DNA of 64,000 nucleotides from Haematococcus lacustris. Its lineage: Eukaryota > Chlorophyta > Chlorophyceae > Chlamydomonadales > Haematococcaceae. Both the position numbers and the translations under genes were made by a program. The stretch's first letter is position 1. Every line of letters begins with the position of its first letter. The notes beneath the pieces were generated by a model, which did not search any database, was not told where the DNA came from, and was given only the letters and a program-made list of their open reading frames with translations. Below are positions 57,655 through 64,000 of this stretch, piece by piece. The stretch covers positions 8,782-72,781 of the forward strand of contig JASKMD010000018.1 of the NCBI GenBank assembly GCA_030144725.1, written 5' to 3'.

Positions 57655-58480
57655 GAAGGGGCTTTTTGTCTTGGCTACTACTCTTGGCAACTGCTCATGG
57701 CTGCAGCCCCAAGCTACTTATGCACACCTGCGCAACGCAATGACTCAACACCAAGACAAGGGACAGTAATAGAAGGGTGGAAATTAGAGCGGTGCTTAGA
57801 CTCACCCATTCTTTCTTGTTGCTTGCTACGCCTCCTGGTTGTGCCTCGCCATCGGTGCCAGCTGCTCCTCGCTGTTGCTCTTGGCTTCAGCTTGTGGCTT
57901 CTGCCCCTTGCAGCTGCTGATGGCTGTGGCCTCTAGCTGTTGAGAGCTCCTAATCACTCTTGGCTAATGCTCATGGTTGCACCACAAGGCTGTTGCTCAC
58001 AGCTACCTTTCCAAGTTTGCGGTGCTTACTTTGCACTGCACATGCACACGCAACGCATCGCATGCCACATATGATGCACTCCCGATTGGGATGCGCTGAC
58101 CGCACCTTTGTCGTCGTTGTTCGTGCTCCCCTTGCTTTTCTTGTTCATCCGCTCCGCTGCTGCAGGCTGTTCTTGCTGCGCCTCCTGGCTACGACTCCTG
58201 CATATTTCCTGTAGCTAGTAGCTGCGCCTCCTTGTTGTGACTATTCGCGTATGGCTGTGAGGCTGAAGGCTAAGGCGAGGGACCACATCGCGAAATCGCG
58301 AGTCACTGCGCTTGATGTAGGCTAATTGTTGCTGATCGTGGCCACTTATTAGGTCGAACGCGTGAGGCTGCATGGCGTGAGGCTGCATGGCGGTTTGCTA
58401 CAGAGTACGATGTCCAAGCAAGGCCATCGTTGAAGGTCTCAATGTGATCGCGTGGGCGTGATATGGTAAGACATTCAAAC
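57655..58480. other. Internal spacer of copy 2, no gene recognised
   Basis: Unique sequence with short frames only. Several blocks (CTGCTGCAGG, CGCCTCCTGGCT) vaguely repeat. No similarity to a known protein is visible. Confidence 0.4.
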
Positions 58481-58484
58481 CCCC

Positions 58485-59325
58485 GGGTATCTGTACAGAT
58501 GCTCCTTGCTATCTGTACAGATACACCTCTTTCCATCTGTACAGATACGACTTGTCGACATCTGTACAGACTTAACCCTTGCTATCTGTACAGATTGAAT
58601 TTAGGGGCATCTGTACAGAGTATTGTAGGCGTATCTGTACAGATTGAATTTAGTGGCATCTGTACAGATAATTATAGGCATATCTGTACAGATACTTATT
58701 ATCGCCATCTGTACAGATATATACCCCCGGCATCTGTACAGATACACCTCTTTCCATCTGTACAGATACGTTTTGTCGACATCTGTACAGACTTAACCCT
58801 TGCTATCTGTACAGATTGAATTTAGGGGCATCTGTACAGATAATTATAGGTGTATCTGTACAGATACTTATTATCGCCATCTGTACAGATAAATACCCCC
58901 GGCATCTGTACAGATACACCTATTGCACTCTGTACAGATACCACTTGTCAACATCTGTACAGATTTTACCCTTGCTATCTGTACAGATTGAATTTAGGGG
59001 CATCTGTACAGAGTATTATAGGTGTATCTGTACAGATGCTATAAATCGCCATCTGTACAGATAATCACCCCCGGCATCTGTATAGATAACCTCTCAAAAT
59101 CTGTACAGATGTTACCTTAACGCTATCTGTACAGATTTACCTATAAATATCTGTACAGATTCACATATCTGTACAGATATTCCAAAAAAAACTGTACAGA
59201 TGACAACAAGTGGTATCTGTACAGATGCAAGGAAGGCATCTGTACAGATGCCGCATATCCTTGGGGCCATCGACATGCATCTGTACAGATGGCGGGCCCA
59301 TTAGACGGGCATCTGTACAGATTCC
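58485..59325. repeat. Subterminal palindrome array (ATCTGTACAGAT), right side of copy 2
   Basis: About 40 palindromes in a higher-order pattern: a block of about 230 bp (atacacctctttccatctg...) occurs at 58525-58730, 58742-58910 and again, diverged, to 59060. The array ends next to the conserved CCCAAAAAGG block before the right terminus. Confidence 0.88.
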
Positions 59326-59499
59326 CAAAAAGGGGGGGGTACCTCGCGCGCGGATCGATGTATCTTCGCAACCGCTGCGAGTTAGGACTTCATTCAAGAG
59401 CGAGGTCCCCCTTAAACTCAACGCTCTATCGTTCTATCGGAGCAGAAAGTTCATCCGATGCAAAAAAGGCCCTCGCGTCGGCCCTATTTATCGTGAGTG

Positions 59500-60681
59500 G
59501 GGGGTCTTGAGTACTGTAGAGGTCTACAGTACTCATGGGTGTCTTGAGTACTGTAGAGGTCTACAGTACTCATGAGGGTCTTGAGTACTGTAGAGGTCTA
59601 CAGTACTCATGAGGGTCCTGAGTACTGTAGAGGTCTACAGTACTCATGGGGGTCTTGAGTACTGTAGAGGTCTACAGTACTCATAGGGGTCTTGAGTACT
59701 GTAGAGGTCTACAGTACTCATGGAGGTCCTGAGTACTGTAGAGGTCTACAGTACTCATGGGGGTCTTGAGTACTGTAGAGGTCTACAGTACTCATGGGTG
59801 TCTTGAGTACTGTAGAGGTCTACAGTACTCATGGGGGTCTTGAGTACTGTAGAGGTCTACAGTACTCATGGGGGTCTTGAGTACTGTAGAGGTCTACAGT
59901 ACTCATGGGGGTCTTGAGTACTGTAGAGGTCTACAGTACTCATGGGGGTCTTGAGTACTGTAGAGGTCTACAGTACTCATGGGGGTCTTGAGTACTGTAG
60001 AGGTCTACAGTACTCATGGGGGTCTTGAGTACTGTAGAGGTCTACAGTACTCATGGGTGTCTTGAGTACTGTAGAGGTCTACAGTACTCATGGGGGTCTT
60101 GAGTACTGTAGAGGTCTACAGTACTCATGGGGGTCTTGAGTACTGTAGAGGTCTACAGTACTCATGGGGGTCTTGAGTACTGTAGAGGTCTACAGTACTC
60201 ATGGGTGTCTTGGGTACTGTAGAGGTCTACAGTACTCATGGGTGTCTTGGGTACTGTAGAGGTCTACAGTACTCATGGAGGTCCTGAGTACGGTAGAGGT
60301 CTACAGTACTCATGGGGATCTTGAGTACTGTAGAGGTCTACAGTACTCATGGGGGTCTTGAGTACTGTAGAGGTCTACAGTACTCATGGGGGTCTTGAGT
60401 ACTGTAGAGGTCTACAGTACTCATGGGGGTCTTGAGTACTGTAGAGGTCTACAGTACTCATGGGTGTCTTGGGTACTGTAGAGGTCTACAGTACTCATGG
60501 GTGTCTTGGGTACTGTAGAGGTCTACAGTACTCATGGAGGTCCTGAGTACGGTAGAGGTCTACAGTACTCATGGGGATCTTGAGTACTGTAGAGGTCTAC
60601 AGTACTGTAGGTGTCTACAGTACTGTAGGGGTCTACAGTACTGTAGGTGTCTACAGTACTGTAGGTGTCTACAGTACTGTA
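59500..60681. repeat. 37-bp satellite, right part
   Basis: About 29 units continue the array interrupted at 55242. Higher-order duplication is visible: the run from about 60195 to 60340 repeats at about 60455-60590. The last 90 bp switch to plain CTACAGTACTGTAGGTGT units. Confidence 0.92.
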
Positions 60682-61005
60682 TACCCATACATACTGTTGC
60701 TGCCTCCCCCCATGCATCCTTAACCCCCATGCCCCCTTCACCCCCATGCAGGAACAACTCAATGTAGCCCAAGCTCGTTTGCTATCCCGACAGTGCTATG
60801 CAAATGCGCTGACAACAAAGCGTGCCTACACTCACGATAAATAAGGCCGACGCGAGGGCCTTTTTTGCATCGGATGGACATTCCGCTCCGATAGAACGAT
60901 AGATCGTTGAGTTTAAGGGGGACCTCGCTCTTGAATGAAGTCCTAACTCGCAACGGTTGCGAAGATACATCGATCCGCGCGCGAGGTACCCCCCCCTTTT
61001 TGGGA

Positions 61006-61850
61006 ATCTGTGCAGATGTCGGTTTAATGAGCCCGGAATCTGTACAGATGCATGTAGATGCCCTAAGGACAAGCGACATCTGCACAGATGCATCCCTCGA
61101 CATCTGCACAGCCGTCGACACAAACGACATCTGCACAGATGCATCCCTCGATATCTGCACAGCCGTCGACACAAACGACATCTGCACAGATGCATCCCTC
61201 GATATCTGCGCAGCCGTCGACACAGTCGACATCTGCACAGCCAAGCATCCCTCGACATCTGCACAGCTGTCGACATAGTCACATCTGCACAGATGCATCC
61301 CTCGACATCTGCACAGCCGTCGACATAGTCGACATCTGCACAGATGCATCCCTCGACATCTGCACAGCCGTCGACACAAACGACATCTGCACAGATGCAT
61401 CCCTCGACATCTGCACAGCTGTCGACACAGTCGACATCTGCACAGCCAAGCATCTCTCGACATCTGCACAGCTGTCGACATAGTCGACATCTGCACAGAT
61501 GCATCCCTCGACATCTGCACAGCCGTAGACACAAACGACATCTGCACAGATGCATCCCTCGACATCTGCACAGCTGTCGACACAGTCGACATCTGCACAG
61601 CCAAGCATCTCTCGACATCTGCACAGCTGTCGACATAGTCGACATCTGCACAGATGCATCCCTCGACATCTGCACAGCCGACGACACAAACGACATCTGC
61701 ACAGATGCATCCCTCGACATTTGCACAGCCGTCGACACAAACGACATCTGCACAGATGCATCCCTCGACATCTGCACAGCTGTCGACACAGTCGACATCT
61801 GCACAGCCAAGCATCTCTCGACATCTGCACAGCTGTCGACGTAGTGCAGC
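61006..61850. repeat. Subterminal palindrome array (GACATCTGCACAG type) of copy 3
   Basis: Units of about 25 bp alternate GACATCTGCACAGATGCATC and GACATCTGCACAGCCGTCGA, building a higher-order repeat of about 50 and 190 bp. It is related to, but distinguishable from, copy 1 (CATCTGCACAGATG) and different from copy 2 (TGTACA). Confidence 0.88.
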
Positions 61851-62511
61851 TGAGCACATGAAGAAAAGGCTTGCATACAGGTTACGCAAAGGCACCGCGA
61901 AGGAAGCAAAGTCACCGCGAAGGAATCAAGACTCTTCCATTATTCAACAATCTGTGTGATATCTGCATGAAGTTTTCGCGAAGGTGGCGCGAAGGAAGCC
62001 AAGGAACCGCGAAGGAGCTTAGAATGCCCCGTATAGCAGCAATGAGCAGCCAGGAGCAGCCAACAAAACTCGTCGCCAAAAGGCTACGAGCCAGCCAGCT
62101 AGCCGCATAGCATTAGCGACCAGTCATAAAAAGACGCCATCAGGTTAAGCGATAGGATCAAGAGATAGCGACAGAAAACGGAAGGAGGTGCAATGATGCA
62201 GCGACACAGCGATGCAGCGATGCGGCATAAGAAATGCATGAGGTGCAACTAGGACACGTAGCCCGAAGTATATGAGACGGAGCGGAAGAGGAGTGGAGGA
62301 GCCCGGAGAGGCGGTCAGGAGCCATGCAAGAGACGAAGCTGAGTGCACTTGAAACAAAGTTGGGTGCACCCACACAAACCCCACCCTAGCGAATGGTGAG
62401 TAGTTTATCTTGCAGTCATGTGGCTCCAAGTACCTTGCCTGATGATTTGCCAACCACTGAATTGCTGCAGGTTCAATGGTCCCAACCTCCCCTTCCCTAC
62501 ACCCAGCCCAG

Positions 62512-62650
62512 CTCAGCCCAGCCCAGCCCAGCCCAGCCCAGCCCAGCCCAGCCCAGCCCAGCCCAGCCCAGCCCAGCCCAGCCCAGCCCAGCCCAGCCCA
62601 GCCCAGCCCAGCCCAGCCCAGCCCAGCCCGCCCAGCCCAGCCCAGCCCTC
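62512..62650. repeat. CAGCC pentamer tract of copy 3
   Basis: About 27 units, versus about 80 in copy 1. This shows strong length variation of the same module between copies. Confidence 0.9.
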
Positions 62651-63547
62651 CCCTCCCTCCCCCACCACCACCTCCTTCATCACCCTACCACAAGAAGCAG
62701 GTGCATGGAGCGCAAGGGCCATGGAGGCGCTGCCAGGTAGGTATAGAAGTGGCGCTAGCAAACTGTGAGTGGCCAGCCCTTGCACATGAGTGGTCCGCTG
62801 CCCAGCCTAACCGCAAAGATGCCCATTGTTTACTGCAGGTCCCACGGTCAGCCCTTCCCTCTTCCCCCCTTCCTCCTTCCCCCTTCCCCCTCCCCTCCCC
62901 TGTCCCACCACCTCCAAGCCTGGCACCCCACCTACCTCCCGCCTTTCCCACCCCCCGCCCCACGACACACGCTGCAGCCCTCTCCCTACCCTACCCTTGG
63001 CGTAGCAGCCCTCTCCCTACCCTACCCTTGGCGTAGCAGCCCTCTCCCTACCCTACCCTTGGCGTAGCAGCCCTCTCCCTACCCTACCCTTGGCGTAGCA
63101 GCCCTCTCCCTACCCTACCCTTGGCGTAGCAGCCCTCTCCCTACCCTACCCTTGGCGTAGCAACCTGGAGCGGGCAACATGGAGCGGGCGGCTTGGAGTG
63201 GGACCCCGTAGTAGCAGCCCACCCAGCCCACCCTGGCCATGCCATGCCATGCCATGCACACTCACCACAATGACCCTACCCATCCCTCTCCAAAGGGGAC
63301 GATAGCTGGATGGTGGAGCACTTGGGTGGTTGTCAGTCCGTGCTTGTTGCGCGACACGGCATAGGTGTGGTAGGTGGGAGTCAATGGTAGTGTGGTGGGT
63401 GAAGGATAGCGGGAGCACGTAAGTGGAGGCTATGAAGTTGCACCCCGTGTTATACATCACTAAGGAGAGGTGTAGCATCAACCTTGTTGTAGCGTCCATC
63501 CTCGTCATCTTGCCGCCTTGTTGTGATGTTGTTGTGTTGTCCTTGGT

Positions 63548-63577
63548 GTGGGGTGGGGTGGGGTGGGGTGGGGTGGG

Positions 63578-63610
<33 letters not shown>

Positions 63611-63690
63611 ATGGTGATGGTGATGGTGATGGTGATGGTGATGGTGATGGTGATGGTGATGGTGATGGTGATGGTGATGGTGATGGTGTG
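63548..63690. repeat. GGGTG, GAGGGT and GGTGAT microsatellites
   Basis: Three adjoining simple repeats take the place of the CCACA tract of copy 1. Confidence 0.9.
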
Positions 63691-64000
63691 GTGTCACCTT
63701 CTTGTTGTGTTGTGTCGTTGCTACCTTGTCACATCGTAGGGAGGTGTTGCGGTCATTGGGTGCATCAATGCATGTGCTTAACATTGCCATATTGAGGTGT
63801 TGTGGAGTGATGGTGCATCGAGACATGTGCTTGCAAGTCCCGTAGCGAGGTGTTGCGGGATGTTTGGGTGTCCAAACATGTGTTTTGCGGGGGTGTTGCG
63901 GGGTGTTTGGTCGTCAATACATGTGTTTTGCGGGGGTGTAGCGAGGTGTTGCGGGGTGTTTGGTCGTCAATACATGTGTTTTGCGGGGGTGTTGCGGGGT

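Larger units (their letters stand above)
55243..59499 (+). mobile_element. CACTCA-terminal DNA transposon, copy 2 (4,257 bp)
   Basis: Left end CACTCATGATAAACAAGG; right end reverse-complemented CACTCACGATAAATAGGG. The flanking duplication is GG. Removing the element and one GG restores exactly the five-G spacer of the 37-bp satellite. The internal order matches copy 1 (conserved block, palindrome array, CGCAAAACACATG minisatellite, CACCA-type tract, 31-bp minisatellite, G-rich block, right palindrome array, conserved right block). Two parts are changed: a long GGGGGT tract replaces most of the GGGCT tract, and both palindrome arrays are of the TGTACA type. Confidence 0.78.
60829..64000 (-). 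mobile_element. CACTCA-terminal DNA transposon, copy 3, inverted and cut by the window end
   Basis: Begins CACTCACGATAAATAAGGCC at 60829, the complement of the right end of copy 1. It runs through the same modules backwards: conserved block, palindrome array, the CGCGAAGGAAGC block (61880-62010, as 7290-7450 in copy 1), CAGCC tract, exon-like block, 31-bp minisatellite, GGTGAT/GGGTG tract and CGCAAAACACATG minisatellite. The left terminus and target duplication lie beyond 64000. Confidence 0.75.

Noticed and set aside
60759..61915. 378-codon cysteine-rich frames (CADVDCVDSCADVEG repeats)
   Set aside because: They translate the GACATCTGCACAG palindrome array of copy 3 and have no independent support.

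Overview
This window is eukaryotic nuclear DNA, most likely from a green alga (Chlorophyta, probably Chlamydomonadales). The reasons are many short spliceosomal introns, CCCTAA telomere-type tracts, a Dualen/RandI-type non-LTR retrotransposon (a lineage I know from Chlamydomonas) and a chromodomain Ty3/Gypsy element. The species is an inference. Most of the window is nested mobile elements and satellites inserted in and around a few host genes.

Layout. 1-9.2 kb: the 3' end of a spliced gene, an LRR-like fragment, an intact F-box/LRR gene (minus) and a divergent F-box/LRR gene (plus). The last is split by a 3.7 kb element with CACTCA termini and a TC target duplication. 9.66-24.5 kb: a minus-strand gene interrupted by a 14.2 kb Dualen-like retrotransposon flanked by a 14-bp duplication. 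25.5-39.6 kb: a second, diverged Dualen-like copy. It is broken by frameshifts, a nonsense codon, a 323-bp CACT-type inverted-repeat MITE and a 6.15 kb Ty3/Gypsy chromovirus with 300-bp LTRs. 40-51 kb: a DDE-type transposase-like gene with a SAP-like C-terminus, a minus-strand gene of unknown function, large palindromic arrays and a seven-exon unknown gene. 51-64 kb: mostly satellites, plus two more copies of the CACTCA element (55.2-59.5 kb, and an inverted one from 60.8 kb past the end).

Two things stand out. First, comparing the two Dualen copies shows six introns in ORF1 at matching positions and phases (0,0,1,0,1,0). In both copies the summed intron length is 1 modulo 3: the spliced frame ends at a stop, while the unspliced frame stays open through all six introns into ORF2. 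ORF2 then starts with a virus-type 2A motif and two Josephin-like cysteine-protease domains. This suggests a splicing switch between Gag and a Gag-2A-Pol product. Second, the CACTCA elements carry subterminal arrays of 12-14 bp palindromes built on CTG-NN-CAG, different in each copy. Arrays of related palindromes recur elsewhere in the window and look like transposase-binding arrays turned into satellites.

All gene models come from reading the sequence and comparing copies within the window. No database search or expression evidence was available.
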